A program made the translations under genes and the position numbers. From NCBI RefSeq assembly GCF_007859305.1, contig NZ_VOHE01000001.1, positions 1 to 64,000 of the forward strand: a DNA stretch of 64,000 nucleotides, read 5' to 3'. Origin of the DNA: Luteimonas wenzhouensis (GTDB taxonomy: Bacteria > Pseudomonadota > Gammaproteobacteria > Xanthomonadales > Xanthomonadaceae). Below are positions 17,106 to 27,203 of the stretch, one piece after another (position 1 is the first letter of the stretch; every line of letters begins with the position of its first letter). The notes below the pieces were generated by a model. It was not told the DNA's origin. It worked only from the letters and a program-made list of their open reading frames with translations, and did not search any database.

Positions 17106-18713
17106 ATGACGGTCATCGAATCCCGGCTCGATCCCCGATCACAGGAATTCCGCGACAACGCGCAGTACCACCGCGCCCTGGTGGAGGAGCTCGAGCGCCG
17201 CCTGGCACGCGCCGCGGACGGCGGCGGCGAGGCCGCGCGTCGCAAGCACACCGGGCGCGGCAAGCTGCTGGCGCGCGACCGCATCACCGCCCTGCTCGAC
17301 CCGGGCTCGCCGTTCCTGGAAATCGCGCCGCTCGCCGCCGAGGACATGTACGACGGCGCCGCGCCCGCGGCCGGCATGGTCTGCGGCATCGGCCGGGTGA
17401 TGGGCCAGGAAGTCGTGGTCGTGGCCAACGACGCCACGGTCAAGGGCGGCACCTACTTCCCGATGACGGTGAAGAAGCACCTGCGCGCACAGGAGATCGC
17501 GCGCGAGAACCGCCTGCCCTGCGTGTACCTGGTCGATTCGGGCGGCGCCTTCCTACCGCTGCAGGACGAGGTGTTTCCCGACAAGGAGCACTTCGGCCGC
17601 ATCTTCTACAACCAGGCGCGGATGAGCGCGGAGAACATCCCGCAGGTCGCGGTGGTGATGGGCAGCTGCACCGCCGGCGGCGCCTACGTGCCGGCGATGT
17701 GCGACGAGAGCGTGATCGTGAAGGAACAGGGCACGATCTTCCTCGGCGGCCCGCCGCTGGTGAAGGCGGCCACCGGCGAGGTGGTCGACGCCGAGGCCCT
17801 CGGCGGCGCCGACGTGCACGCCAGCGTGTCCGGCGTGGCCGACCACTTCGCCGAGGACGACCGCCACGCACTGGAGATCGCGCGCCGCATCGTGGGCCAC
17901 CTCAACCGGCGCAAGACCCTGCCGGTCGCGGTGCGCGAGGCGCGCGAGCCGCTGTATCCGGCCGAAGAACTCTATGGCGTGGTGCCGAAGGACACCCGCC
18001 GGCCGTTCGACATCCGCGAGGTGATCGCGCGCATCGTCGACGGCAGCGAGTTCGACGAGTTCAAGGCGCGCTACGGCAAGACCCTGGTCACCGGGTTCGC
18101 CCACCTGCACGGCTATCCGGTGGGCATCGTCGCCAACAACGGCATCCTGTTCTCCGAGAGCGCGCTCAAGGGCGCGCACTTCATCGAGCTGTGCAACCAG
18201 CGCGGGATTCCGCTGGTGTTCCTGCAGAACATCACCGGCTTCATGGTGGGCCGCAAATACGAGAATGCGGGGATCGCCAAGGACGGAGCGAAGATGGTCA
18301 CGGCGGTGGCGTGTTCGAGCGTGCCCAAGTTCACCGTGGTGATCGGCGGCAGCTTCGGCGCCGGCAACTACGCCATGTGCGGCCGCGCCTATGGCGCCCG
18401 CTTCCTGTGGATGTGGCCGAACGCGCGCATCAGCGTGATGGGCGGCGAGCAGGCCGCGAGCGTGCTGGCGACCGTGCGCCGCGACGGCATCGAGGCTCGC
18501 GGCGGCCAATGGAGCGCGGAGGAGGAAGAGGCGTTCAAGGCGCCGATCCGCGAGCAGTACGAAACCCAGGGCAGCCCGTGGTACTCGACCGCGCGGCTGT
18601 GGGACGACGGCATCATCGATCCGGCCGATACGCGGCGGGTGCTGGCGCTGGGGATCTCGGCTTCGCTCAATGCGCCGATCGAGCCGGCGAGGTTCGGGGT
18701 GTTCCGGATGTAG
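17106..18713 (+). CDS. liuB: 3-Methylcrotonyl-CoA carboxylase, carboxyltransferase (beta) subunit
   Basis: 535 residues, full length for the family. It transfers the carboxyl group from biotin to 3-methylcrotonyl-CoA, giving 3-methylglutaconyl-CoA, and forms an alpha6beta6 complex with the biotin subunit encoded at 25205. The N- and C-terminal crotonase-fold halves are present, with the carboxybiotin/CoA oxyanion segments [13 protein letters not shown] in the first half and [16 protein letters not shown] in the second. The latter and the [13 protein letters not shown] segment are typical of MCC rather than propionyl-CoA carboxylase. The start at 17106 is tight against repeat sequence, and no strong Shine-Dalgarno is visible. 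It is separated from the alpha subunit by 6.5 kb, unlike the compact liu operon of Pseudomonas. Confidence 0.93.
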   Translation: MTVIESRLDPRSQEFRDNAQYHRALVEELERRLARAADGGGEAARRKHTGRGKLLARDRITALLDPGSPFLEIAPLAAEDMYDGAAPAAGMVCGIGRVMGQEVVVVANDATVKGGTYFPMTVKKHLRAQEIARENRLPCVYLVDSGGAFLPLQDEVFPDKEHFGRIFYNQARMSAENIPQVAVVMGSCTAGGAYVPAMCDESVIVKEQGTIFLGGPPLVKAATGEVVDAEALGGADVHASVSGVADHFAEDDRHALEIARRIVGHLNRRKTLPVAVREAREPLYPAEELYGVVPKDTRRPFDIREVIARIVDGSEFDEFKARYGKTLVTGFAHLHGYPVGIVANNGILFSESALKGAHFIELCNQRGIPLVFLQNITGFMVGRKYENAGIAKDGAKMVTAVACSSVPKFTVVIGGSFGAGNYAMCGRAYGARFLWMWPNARISVMGGEQAASVLATVRRDGIEARGGQWSAEEEEAFKAPIREQYETQGSPWYSTARLWDDGIIDPADTRRVLALGISASLNAPIEPARFGVFRM

Positions 18714-18784
18714 TGCGTGGGGGGTGGCGGCATCGCTGCGGCGACGTCCTGCCCCGGTCTCGGGGTTGGGACAGCGACCGCCCC

Positions 18785-19035
18785 CCACTCCTTCCCCCGC
18801 TTGCGGGGAGGGAGCTACGACCTGCTCCTTCCCCCCGCGTGCGGGGGAAGGTCGGGATGGGGGCAACTGCCGGAGGCTTGTCGTGCCCGTCGCAATGCCG
18901 CGTGCCCCACCCCAGCCCTCCCCCGCGTCGCGGGGGAGGGAGCCTGCGCCTGCTCCTTCCCCCGCTTGTGGGGAGGGGGCCGCCACCTGCTCTCCTTCCC
19001 CCGCTTGCGGGGGAAGGTCGGGATGGGGGCGACCG
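18785..19035. repeat. Array of palindromic repeats
   Basis: Four to five units of the cttcccccgc...gcgggggaag family occupy the 386-base gap between liuB and the GH8 gene (18714-19099). Some copies carry the gg-cgggatgggggc tail and others the opposite ccccaccccagccctc arm. No gene is present; a promoter for the GH8 gene would have to lie in 19036-19099 but none is clear. Confidence 0.85.
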
Positions 19036-19099
19036 CCGGAGAGGCGCTGCGCGATGCGTCTGGTACCTTCGGCCGCTCCCTGGCTTCGTTCCGGTGACC

Positions 19100-20428
19100 A
19101 TGCTCCAGACTTCCCATCGCGTCCTGCGCGCCTGCGTCCTGCTTCTCTCCGCATTCCTGCTGTCGTCCTGTGCCGGGCACCCGCAGCCTGGGGAGTCGCA
19201 GGCCGCCGGCGATGGCGCCACCACCAGGGCCGGCGCCGCGCACACGGGCGAATACCCCAACCTGTTCGTGGAAGCGGGTTACCCGCGCGACGTGGTCGAC
19301 GCCCGGATCGAAGCCGCGTTCGCGCAGCTCTTCCATGGCGATCCGGACAGCGAAGCGGTCTATTACGAAGCCGGCGGGAACGAGCACGGCCCGCTCGCCT
19401 ACATCCACGACGTCAACAGTGACGACGTGCGCTCGGAAGGCATGTCCTACGGGATGATGATCGCGGTGCAGATGGACCGGAAGCGCGAGTTCGACGCGAT
19501 CTGGAACTGGGCCCTGACCCACATGTACCACGACGACCCCGGCCACCCGGCGTACGGCTACTTCGCCTGGTCGGTGCGCACCGACGGCACCGCGATCGAC
19601 GAGATGCCCGCGCCCGACGGCGAGGAATACTTCATCACCGCGCTGTACTTCGCCTCGGCCCGCTGGGGCGACGGCGAAGGCCGCTACGACTACCGGGCGC
19701 ACGCCGATCGCCTGCTGCACCACGTCCTGCATCGCGAGCCGGTCACCGGCCCGACCAACCGCGGCACGATGACCGCGGTGAACCTGTTCGACCGCGACAC
19801 GAGGATGGTGCGCTTCACGCCCGACGTGGAGAACGCCGGCCACACCGATGCCTCCTACCACCTGCCTGCGTTCTACGAGCTCTGGGCGCGGGTGGGCCCG
19901 GAGGCCGACCGCGCGTTCTGGCGCGAGGCGGCGGCCGCCAGCCGTGACTACTTCGCCAGGGCCGCGCATCCGCGCACCGGGCTCACCCCCGACTACGGCA
20001 ACTTCGACGGCACGCCCTGGGCCGCGCCATGGCGGCCGGAGGCGGCGGACTTCCGTTACGACGCCTGGCGCACGGCGATGAACTGGTCGATGGACTGGTC
20101 GTGGTGGCGCGCCGACCCGCGCCAGGTCGAACTGTCCAACCGACTGCAGGCGTTCTTCCTCGACCAGGGCCTCGACGACCACCAGAGCCTGTACTCGCTC
20201 GACGGACAGCCCCTCGGCGGCGGCCGCACCACGGCCCTGGTGGCGATGAACGCCACCGCCTCGCTCGCGGCCGACCACCCGCGCCGGCTCGATTTCGTGC
20301 GCGCCCTGTGGGACCTGCCGGTGCCGACCGGACAGTACCGCTACTACGACGGGATGCTGCAGATGATGGCCCTGCTCCACCTCTCGGGCCGCTACCGGAT
20401 CTGGTGGCCGCCCGGCACCGCGCCGTGA
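19100..20428 (+). CDS. GH8 glycoside hydrolase lipoprotein (exo-oligoxylanase-like)
   Basis: 442-residue secreted lipoprotein: signal peptide with lipobox LSSC (C24), then an (alpha/alpha)6-barrel of glycoside hydrolase family 8. The catalytic acid is E113 in RSEGMSYGMM. D250 in HTDASYHLPAFYELWA matches the general base of the reducing-end xylose-releasing exo-oligoxylanases (Rex) and shares their SYHLPAFYE pattern, so xylo-oligosaccharides are the likely substrate; other beta-1,4-glucans or chitosan remain possible. The ATG at 19100 gives the best signal peptide; a GTG two codons upstream is the alternative. Shine-Dalgarno is poor. No other polysaccharide genes are nearby. Confidence 0.85.
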   Translation: MLQTSHRVLRACVLLLSAFLLSSCAGHPQPGESQAAGDGATTRAGAAHTGEYPNLFVEAGYPRDVVDARIEAAFAQLFHGDPDSEAVYYEAGGNEHGPLAYIHDVNSDDVRSEGMSYGMMIAVQMDRKREFDAIWNWALTHMYHDDPGHPAYGYFAWSVRTDGTAIDEMPAPDGEEYFITALYFASARWGDGEGRYDYRAHADRLLHHVLHREPVTGPTNRGTMTAVNLFDRDTRMVRFTPDVENAGHTDASYHLPAFYELWARVGPEADRAFWREAAAASRDYFARAAHPRTGLTPDYGNFDGTPWAAPWRPEAADFRYDAWRTAMNWSMDWSWWRADPRQVELSNRLQAFFLDQGLDDHQSLYSLDGQPLGGGRTTALVAMNATASLAADHPRRLDFVRALWDLPVPTGQYRYYDGMLQMMALLHLSGRYRIWWPPGTAP

Positions 20429-20594
20429 CCACGCGCGGCCGCGGCTCAACAAGATGCGCCAAGTGCTTGCCACGAAACGAATTCGGTGAGCCCCGTCACA
20501 GCGTGAAGCCGGTGTGTACGTGCTAGGCTCAGGCCCATTCCCCCGTCCGGCCGGCGTACCGGCCGTTCCCTGTCCAGCTCGAGGAACTCCGCGA

Positions 20595-21143
20595 ATGGCC
20601 ATCTTCAACTCCCAGAGCAACGCCCCCAAGAAGGACCAGCCCTCCTTCGCCGCCGACACGCCGGCCTCCGTGCCGCCGCGCGAGGCGCCGGCCGTCGCCG
20701 ATTTCACCCCGACCCAGGTCACCCCTCCGCGGGCGGCCCCGCCCGAGCCGGTGGCCAAGGAATCGCTGATCGCCGCCGACCTGACCATCGAGGGCAAGAT
20801 CGAGGGCAGCGGCCACGTCCGCATCGCCGGCAAGTTCAAGGGCGACGTGAACGTGCAGGGCAACCTGCGGATCGAGGAGGGCGCCAGGCTCAACGGTGGC
20901 GTCAAGGCCCGCCAGGTGGTGGTGGCCGGCGAGCTGGATGGCAACATCCAGTCGGCGGAGAAGGTGGAATTGCTCGCCTCGTCGGTGCTCACCGGCGACG
21001 TCAAGGCCGGCTCGATGACCGTGGCGGCCGGCTCGAAGATCCGCGGCCACGTCGAGTGCGGCTGGGACGCGTCCGAGGCGTCGGCGCGTCGCGGCGGCAA
21101 GGCCGAGGCGGTGGAGCAGCGCGAGCGCGCCACGGCCTCCTGA
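20595..21143 (+). CDS. Bactofilin (polymer-forming cytoskeletal protein)
   Basis: 182 residues. An unstructured Pro/Ala-rich N-terminal tail (about 1-55) and a short Ala/Glu/Arg C-terminal tail flank a right-handed beta-helix core (about 60-155) with bactofilin repeats such as GKIEGSGHVRIAGKFKGDV. Bactofilins form filaments without nucleotides at the membrane and help in cell shape, polar organisation or cell-wall modification. GAGGAA lies 9 bases before the ATG at 20595. The next gene starts 8 bases after its stop, so the two are one transcript. Confidence 0.92.
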   Translation: MAIFNSQSNAPKKDQPSFAADTPASVPPREAPAVADFTPTQVTPPRAAPPEPVAKESLIAADLTIEGKIEGSGHVRIAGKFKGDVNVQGNLRIEEGARLNGGVKARQVVVAGELDGNIQSAEKVELLASSVLTGDVKAGSMTVAAGSKIRGHVECGWDASEASARRGGKAEAVEQRERATAS

Positions 21144-21150
21144 GCTCCCG

Positions 21151-21546
21151 GTGAGCACCCCGAAGCCGGGCACGGCAGGTGCGACCCGCACCTGCCCCCA
21201 CTGCAAGACCACGATCCTGGCGAGCGCGGCGATCTGCCCGTCGTGCCGGCACTACCTGCGCTTTGATTCGCCGCGCGCCGAACCGGGCGCGGCGCCTGCC
21301 GAAAGCACCACTGCGCTGCAGGTCGAGGGCATGATCCGGCATCCGGCCGAGGGGGGCGCCTGGGAATACTCGGTGCTGCTGACCGTACGCGACGACGAAG
21401 GCAACGAACTGGCGCGACACGTGGTCGGTGTGGGCGCGATGCACGCCGGCGAGGAGCGCACCTTCCACCTGTCCGTGGAAGTGACCCCCACCAACGACAC
21501 GCGACGTCCCCCGCGCGCGCCCAGGCGGGTATTCAGCAAGCACTGA
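21151..21546 (+). CDS. Small zinc-ribbon protein downstream of bactofilin
   Basis: 131-residue protein of unknown function. The N-terminus carries two CxxC pairs, CPHC (15-18) and CPSC (29-32), a zinc-ribbon knuckle pattern. The remainder (about 50-115) looks like a beta-sandwich with EYSVLLTVRDDEGNELARHVVGVG, ending in a basic Arg/Pro tail. No signal peptide. It starts with GTG at 21151, seven bases after the bactofilin stop, so co-transcription and a link to bactofilin filaments are likely. No enzyme motif was found. Confidence 0.7.
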   Translation: MSTPKPGTAGATRTCPHCKTTILASAAICPSCRHYLRFDSPRAEPGAAPAESTTALQVEGMIRHPAEGGAWEYSVLLTVRDDEGNELARHVVGVGAMHAGEERTFHLSVEVTPTNDTRRPPRAPRRVFSKH

Positions 21547-21617
21547 CCGGCGCTGGCGAGGAACATCGGCGAGTCCTGCGTGTGTACTTGCCGTTGGACG
21601 CACGCGGATATGCCTGC

Positions 21618-21875
21618 CTGCTCCTTCCCCCGTTTACGGGGGAAGGTTGGGATGGGGCCGGGACCGAAGGCGGGGGGCATCCACTGCCGCGCCCGCTTTG
21701 CCCCCACCCCAGCCCTCCCCCGCAAGCGGGGGAGGGAGTTGTCTGCCCTTTCCCGCCAGCGGACGGAGTTGTCTGCCGTTCCCCGCGAGCGGTGGAAGGG
21801 GTGGTCTTTCCTCTCCTGTATGCGGGAAGGGGTCATCTGCTCCTTCCCCCGTTTCCGCGGAAGAAGCGGCTTTCC
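21618..21875. repeat. Array of palindromic repeats between convergent genes
   Basis: Several full and decayed units (tccttcccccgtttacggggg-aagg at 21620-21645; ccccagccctccccc-gcaagcgggggag at 21706-21737; decayed copies to 21875) fill the 372-base gap 21547-21918 between the convergent zinc-ribbon and FTR1 genes. Degenerate copies here show the family decaying in place. No gene is present. Confidence 0.8.
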
Positions 21876-21918
21876 TCCCTTGTCGGGGTTGGATGCCTGG
21901 CGTGGCGCTGGCGGCGGG

Positions 21919-23856
21919 TCAGGCAGCGGCCGCCCGCGCCTTGCGTCCGGACCAGGCGAAGCCAGCGACCAGCACCGCCACTACCAGCAGCTGCACGGCC
22001 ACGCCCAGCAGGGTTGGGGACAGCCCCAGCCACTCCAGGCGGGGCCAGCCGTCGAGCCAGGTCACCGGCAGCCAGCCCGCCTCCTGCAGCGCGGACACGG
22101 CCTTGCCGGCCAGCACCACCGCCAGCACCGCGATCAGGATCGCGCTGTAGCGGAAGAACCGCGCGATCGGCAGGCGGCGGCTCCAGCGCATCAGCGCCCA
22201 GCCCACCACCGCCAGCGCCAGCGCGCCGGCGGCGCCGCCAGCAACCACGCTGCTACGGCTGCCCTGGCCCCACAACGCGGCGAAGAACAGGATCGTCTCG
22301 AACACCTCGCGGTACACGACCACGAACACCAGCGCCAGCAGGAACAGGCCCGACCCGCGCCCCAGCGCCTGGCCGAGCTTCTCGCGCACGTAGCGCTGCC
22401 AGGCGTCGGCCTGGCCCTTGCCGTGCATCCAGATGCCGACCCAGACCAGCACCACCGCCGCCAGCAGCGCGCCGAAGCCCTCGGACAGTTCGCGGCTGGC
22501 GCCGCTGATGCCGATCACCCAGGTCGCCAGCGCCCAGGTCGCCGCGCCGGCCGCCAGCGCGGCGATCCAGCCGCCGTGCACCCAAGGCAGCATCTCGTCG
22601 CGCCCGGCCTTGCGCAGCAGCACGATCATCGCGACCACGATCAGCAGTGCCTCCAGGCCCTCGCGCAGCAGGATGGTGAAGGCGGCGAGGAAGCTCGCCG
22701 CAGACGAGGTGCGTCCCTGCCCCAGCGCCGCCTCGGCCTGCGCGAACAGCCCGTCCAGCGCGTCGACCTGGGCCTGCAGCACGCCAGGATCGGCGTTCGC
22801 GGCGATGCCCGAGCGCAGCTGCGCCATTGCGGCCTCGATCCGCACCATCAACGGCTTGTCGCGCGCGGCCAGCAGCGGTTCGACCGGTTCGAAGCCGTCG
22901 AGGTAGGCCGACAGCGCCCGCTGCCGTGCGCCGGTGGCATCGCCGGCGCGGTAGGCGTCCATCGCCTCGCGCAGCAGCCGGCGCGAGGTGGCAAGCGCCG
23001 CGCCCTCGGCATCGGTCGCCTGCCGCAACGCCTCGGGATGGCGGCGCAGGTAGGCGACGACCGCGGCCGCGTCCTCCGCCGATCCCAGTTCCGCGGCGAG
23101 GTCGGCGGGCGTCTGTCCGACGAAGCGCGCCAGGTCGAACGACGCACGCAGCGCCGGATCCCCGTCCAGTCGCGCCCTGCCCGCTTCCACCAGCGCTTCG
23201 GGGTAGGCCAACGCGCCGCTGTAGGTCGCCAGCGCCCACAGGTCGTCCGCCGGCAGGCCGCGGTAGCTCGCCATCGAGGTGCCCTCCAGGCCCTGCTCGA
23301 TGACCTGGTAGAGCGCGAACACGCTGCGCTCGTCGGCGCGTTCGCGGTCGGTGAAGTCGATCGGCGGCGGGTCCAGGCCCGCGCCGGCAGGGCCGTCGCC
23401 GGCGCCGGTCGGGCCGTGGCAGCTGGCGCACAGCCGGGCGTAGAGCTCGGCGCCGCGGGCATGGTGCGGCAGGGTGTCGGGGACCAGCGGGATCGGATGC
23501 GCCTGCACCAGCAATGCCGCCAGCCCGCGTGCGCGTCGGGCGATGTCCACCGGGTCGCCCTTGTCCAGGATCGCCTGCCGCAGCGCCTGCGCATCGCCCT
23601 GCAGCCGGCCGGCCTCGGGCGTCGGCGGCAGCGCCGCGATGGCCTCCGCCGCGGTCTGCGAGAACTCGAGCATCTCGTCGTACTCGAGCTGGTTCACGAC
23701 TTCGCCCTCGGCCACGGCCTCGCGGTAGTCCACCGCGATGTAGTCGAGCAGCCGCCAGGTGGTGGCCACGCTGGACTCGGAGGCGCCGGCGGGGAGGCAG
23801 GCGAGGATCAGGGCGAGACCGGATAGCAGCGTCGCCAGCAGCAGGCGTGGGGACAT
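21919..23856 (-). CDS. FTR1-family iron permease with N-terminal cytochrome c domain
   Basis: 645 residues. Signal peptide (1-26), a helical periplasmic segment, a c-type cytochrome domain with C143-A-S-C146-H147, a further helical linker, and then seven or so membrane helices of the FTR1/EfeU iron permease. Both iron-motif copies are present: REGLE around 398-402 and REVFE around 516-520. FTR1 proteins move ferric iron made by oxidation of Fe(II). A fused cytochrome c is known in several proteobacterial FTR1 proteins and suggests electron transfer from iron to the respiratory chain in place of a multicopper oxidase. The ATG at 23856 gives the best signal peptide; an ATG at 23880 is possible. 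No other iron genes are next to it. Confidence 0.85.
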   Translation of the reverse strand: MSPRLLLATLLSGLALILACLPAGASESSVATTWRLLDYIAVDYREAVAEGEVVNQLEYDEMLEFSQTAAEAIAALPPTPEAGRLQGDAQALRQAILDKGDPVDIARRARGLAALLVQAHPIPLVPDTLPHHARGAELYARLCASCHGPTGAGDGPAGAGLDPPPIDFTDRERADERSVFALYQVIEQGLEGTSMASYRGLPADDLWALATYSGALAYPEALVEAGRARLDGDPALRASFDLARFVGQTPADLAAELGSAEDAAAVVAYLRRHPEALRQATDAEGAALATSRRLLREAMDAYRAGDATGARQRALSAYLDGFEPVEPLLAARDKPLMVRIEAAMAQLRSGIAANADPGVLQAQVDALDGLFAQAEAALGQGRTSSAASFLAAFTILLREGLEALLIVVAMIVLLRKAGRDEMLPWVHGGWIAALAAGAATWALATWVIGISGASRELSEGFGALLAAVVLVWVGIWMHGKGQADAWQRYVREKLGQALGRGSGLFLLALVFVVVYREVFETILFFAALWGQGSRSSVVAGGAAGALALAVVGWALMRWSRRLPIARFFRYSAILIAVLAVVLAGKAVSALQEAGWLPVTWLDGWPRLEWLGLSPTLLGVAVQLLVVAVLVAGFAWSGRKARAAAA

Positions 23857-24005
23857 GGCAGAAGTGAGAATGGGACTCATCCAGTGTACGCCATGTCCCG
23901 GCCGCCGCACACTCCGGCCGCCCCGCCGATGCCCCGCCCGTGGCCCGGCCAGCGCCGGGGGCTGTGGCTATCATGGCTGCTCGCTTCCAGCCGCCCTGCC
24001 ACGCC

Positions 24006-24794
24006 ATGACAGAACCGCTTTCGACCCGCCGCGCGGGCCCGGTCGTGCACCTGGTGCTCGACCGCCCTGCCCTCCACAACGCCTTCGACGCGGCCCTCAT
24101 CGCCCGCCTGACCGGCGCCCTGGAGGAGGTCGCGGCGGACGATGCGGTGCGCGTGGTGGTGCTGTCGGGCGCCGGCGCCTCGTTCTCGGCCGGCGCCGAC
24201 CTCAACTGGATGCGCGGCATGGCTGCCGCCGGCGAGGCGGAGAATCGCGCGGACGCCCTCGCCCTCGCCCGGCTGATGCGCACCCTCGACGAACTGCCCA
24301 GGCCGACCATCGCCCGGGTGCATGGCGCGGCCTTCGGCGGCGGCGTGGGCCTGGTCGCGTGCTGCGACATCGCCATCGGCGTGCCCGGCGCGAAGTTCGG
24401 CCTCACCGAGAGCCGCCTGGGCCTGCTGCCGGCGGTGATCTCGCCCTATGTGGTGGCCGCGATCGGCCCGCGTCAGGCCCGGCGCTGGTTTGCCACGGCG
24501 GAAGTCTTCGACGCGGCGCAGGCCTTGCGCATGGGGCTGCTGCACGAGGTGGTCGAACCCGAGGCCCTGGACGCCGCGATCGAACGCCAGATCGCCCTGC
24601 TGCTCAAGGCCGGCCCGATTGCCTCCGCCCGCGCCAAGCGCCTGGTGCGCGAGGTCGCCCTGCAGCCCGACCGCGACCGGCTCGACCGCGCCAACGCCGA
24701 CCTGATCGCCGCGCTGCGGGTCTCGCCCGAGGGCCAGGAGGGCCTGGGCGCCTTCCTCGACAAGCGCGCCCCGCGCTGGGTGCAGGAGGACTGA
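24006..24794 (+). CDS. liuC: Methylglutaconyl-CoA hydratase-like enoyl-CoA hydratase
   Basis: 262-residue crotonase-fold enzyme. The oxyanion segments SAGADLNWMR (about 61-70) and HGAAFGGGVGLVACCD are conserved. LNWMR and the location in front of liuD and liuE match LiuC, which hydrates 3-methylglutaconyl-CoA to HMG-CoA. A short-chain enoyl-CoA hydratase with broader substrate range is the alternative. The ATG at 24006 has a weak Shine-Dalgarno; TATCAT at about 23968 could be the operon's -10. It is the first gene of the tight unit liuC-VOC-liuD-liuE-PAS/GGDEF/EAL. Confidence 0.88.
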   Translation: MTEPLSTRRAGPVVHLVLDRPALHNAFDAALIARLTGALEEVAADDAVRVVVLSGAGASFSAGADLNWMRGMAAAGEAENRADALALARLMRTLDELPRPTIARVHGAAFGGGVGLVACCDIAIGVPGAKFGLTESRLGLLPAVISPYVVAAIGPRQARRWFATAEVFDAAQALRMGLLHEVVEPEALDAAIERQIALLLKAGPIASARAKRLVREVALQPDRDRLDRANADLIAALRVSPEGQEGLGAFLDKRAPRWVQED

Positions 24795-24797
24795 AGG

Positions 24798-25205
24798 ATG
24801 ATCGACCACATCGGCCTCACCGTCGCCGACTATGCCCGCAGCCGGGCGTTCTACGAGCGCGCGCTCGCGCCGCTGGGCTACCGCCTGGTGATGGAACTGA
24901 CTCCGGAGCAGACCGGCGGCAGCTACCATGGCGGCGGGTTCGGCGACGGCAAGCCGGACTTCTGGATCGGCGCCGGCCGCGACGGCCAGACGCCGACCAC
25001 GTCCATGCACGTCGCCTTCGCCGCGAACAGCCGCGCCGCCGTCGATGCCTTCCACGCCGCGGCGCTGGCCGCCGGCGCGCGCGACAACGGCGCGCCGGGG
25101 CTGCGCCCCGATTACCACGCCAATTATTACGGCGCGTTCGTGATCGACCCGGACGGCCACAACATCGAGGCGGTCTGCCACCTGCCCGAGGACGCGAGCC
25201 GCTGA
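24798..25205 (+). CDS. VOC (glyoxalase/bleomycin resistance-like) family protein
   Basis: 135 residues with one complete vicinal-oxygen-chelate fold: MIDHIGLTVADYARSRAFYE at the start and FVIDPDGHNIEAVCH at the end, with His and Glu in the usual metal positions. VOC proteins include lyases, epimerases and dioxygenases; the substrate here is unknown. It lies 3 bases after liuC and its stop overlaps the liuD start by one base (TGATG), so it is made together with leucine-breakdown enzymes. A CoA-ester epimerase or detoxification role is only a guess. Confidence 0.85.
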   Translation: MIDHIGLTVADYARSRAFYERALAPLGYRLVMELTPEQTGGSYHGGGFGDGKPDFWIGAGRDGQTPTTSMHVAFAANSRAAVDAFHAAALAAGARDNGAPGLRPDYHANYYGAFVIDPDGHNIEAVCHLPEDASR

Positions 25206-27202
25206 TGTTCCGCAAGATCCTGATCGCCAACCGCGGCGAAATCGCCTGCCGCGTGATCCGCACCGCGCGCCGGCTCGGCATCCGCACCGTGGCCGTGTAT
25301 TCCGAGGCCGACGCCGACGCGCTGCACGTGCGCCTGGCCGACGAGGCCTGGCCGATCGGCGGCCCGCGCCCGGCCGACAGCTACCTGCGCGGCGACGCGA
25401 TCGTGCGGGCCGCCCTCGACAGCGGCGCCGGGGCCATCCACCCCGGCTACGGCTTCCTGAGCGAGAACGCCGGGTTCGCCGACGCGGTCGAAGCGGCGGG
25501 CCTGGCGTTCATCGGCCCGAAGGCCGCATCGATGCGGAAGATGGGCAGCAAGGCCGGCGCCAAGGAGCTGATGCAGGCGGCCGGGGTGCCGGTGGTGCCC
25601 GGCTATACCGGCGAGGACCAGTCGCCGCAGGCCCTGGCGCGCGAAGCGGAGCGGATCGGCTTCCCGCTGATGATCAAGGCCGCGCACGGCGGTGGCGGCA
25701 AGGGCATGCGCGTGGTGCGCGACGCGGCGGAGTTCCTGCCCGCGCTCGAGAGCTGCCGGCGCGAGGCGGCCAACGCGTTCGGCCGCGACCGCGTGCTGCT
25801 CGAGCGCTACATCGAGTCGCCGCGCCACATCGAGATCCAGGTGTTCGGCGACGCGCACGGCAACGTCATCCACCTCAACGAACGCGAATGCTCGGCCCAG
25901 CGCCGCTACCAGAAGGTGCTGGAGGAGTCGCCCTCGCCCTTCCTGACCCCGCCGCTGCGCGCGGCGATGGGCGAGGCGGCGGTGCTGGCCGCGCGCGCGA
26001 TCGACTACACCAACGCCGGCACGGTCGAGTTCATCGTCGACCCCGACGGCGGCTTCTACTTCATGGAGATCAACACCCGGCTGCAGGTCGAGCATCCGGT
26101 GACCGAGATGACCACCGGCCTGGACCTGGTGGAATGGCAGCTGCGCGTCGCCGCCGGCGAGCCGCTGCCGCTGGCCGCGGACGCGGTCCGCAGCCACGGC
26201 CACGCGATCGAGGTGCGGCTGTACGCGGAAGACCCCGACGCCGGCTTCCTGCCCGCCTCCGGCCGCCTGCACCACCTGCGCCTGCCGCGGCCGTCGCCGC
26301 ACGTGCGCATCGACGCGGGCGTGACGCAGGGCGACACGGTGAGCATCTTCTACGACCCGATGATCGCCAAGCTCATCGTCCACGACCGCGATCGCCCGGC
26401 CGCCCTCGCCCGCCTGCGCGAGGCGCTGGCGGCCTGCTCGGTGGACGGGCCGAAGACCAACATCGCCTTCCTCGAGGCGCTGGTGCGGCATCCCGCGGTC
26501 GTCGAGGCGCGGATCGACACCGGCTACCTCGACCGCCACCTCGACGAGTTCATCGCCGCTGCGGCGGTGGACGAACCCGCGCTGCTGCTGGCCGCCGCCA
26601 CCGCGTACCTGCTCGACCAGGAACGCGCGCAGCGCGACGCGGCCGCGGCGTCCGCCGACCCCACCTCGCCGTGGGCGCTGGCCGACGGCTGGCGGCTGGG
26701 CCACGCCGGGCAACGGCCGCTGGCGTTCGAGCACGCCGGCGGCCGCATCGACCTGCTGGCGCGCGGCCACGGCGGCGACTACCACATCACCCTGGACGGG
26801 CGCACGGTGGCGATCGAGGGCGCACGGCTGTCCGGGGACGCGCTCTGGCTGCGTATGGACGGCAAGGGGAGCCGTTTCCATCTCGCGCTGCAACCCGGGC
26901 GCATCGAGGTGCACGACGGTGACCGCCGGATCACGCTGCGGCCACTGGCGGCGTACCGGCACGAGGAGTCCGGACAGTCGGCGGCCGACGATCGCGTGCG
27001 TGCGCCCATGCCCGGGCGCGTGGTGGCGCTGCGCGTCGCGGCCGGTGACCGGGTGGAGGCAGGACAGGAGCTGGTGGTGCTCGAAGCGATGAAGATGGAA
27101 CTGGCCCTCAAGGCTCCGCGCGCGGGCGCGGTCGCCGAACTGCGCGCCGCGGCCGGCGACTTCGTCGAGGCCGACGGCGTGCTGGTGGTGCTGGAGGACT
27201 GA
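25205..27202 (+). CDS. liuD: 3-Methylcrotonyl-CoA carboxylase, biotin (alpha) subunit
   Basis: 665 residues. It carries out the ATP-dependent carboxylation of its own biotin for 3-methylcrotonyl-CoA carboxylase, with the beta subunit from 17106. Biotin carboxylase domain at 1-450 (start [19 protein letters not shown]-grasp loop [11 protein letters not shown], active-site segment [14 protein letters not shown]), a middle BT domain that binds the beta subunit, and a C-terminal biotinyl domain with K630 in EAMKMEL. The start overlaps the VOC stop (TGATG), so translation is coupled. Propionyl-CoA or geranyl-CoA carboxylase are the alternatives; the liuC/liuE neighbours favour MCC. Confidence 0.93.
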   Translation: MFRKILIANRGEIACRVIRTARRLGIRTVAVYSEADADALHVRLADEAWPIGGPRPADSYLRGDAIVRAALDSGAGAIHPGYGFLSENAGFADAVEAAGLAFIGPKAASMRKMGSKAGAKELMQAAGVPVVPGYTGEDQSPQALAREAERIGFPLMIKAAHGGGGKGMRVVRDAAEFLPALESCRREAANAFGRDRVLLERYIESPRHIEIQVFGDAHGNVIHLNERECSAQRRYQKVLEESPSPFLTPPLRAAMGEAAVLAARAIDYTNAGTVEFIVDPDGGFYFMEINTRLQVEHPVTEMTTGLDLVEWQLRVAAGEPLPLAADAVRSHGHAIEVRLYAEDPDAGFLPASGRLHHLRLPRPSPHVRIDAGVTQGDTVSIFYDPMIAKLIVHDRDRPAALARLREALAACSVDGPKTNIAFLEALVRHPAVVEARIDTGYLDRHLDEFIAAAAVDEPALLLAAATAYLLDQERAQRDAAAASADPTSPWALADGWRLGHAGQRPLAFEHAGGRIDLLARGHGGDYHITLDGRTVAIEGARLSGDALWLRMDGKGSRFHLALQPGRIEVHDGDRRITLRPLAAYRHEESGQSAADDRVRAPMPGRVVALRVAAGDRVEAGQELVVLEAMKMELALKAPRAGAVAELRAAAGDFVEADGVLVVLED

Positions 27203-27203
27203 G

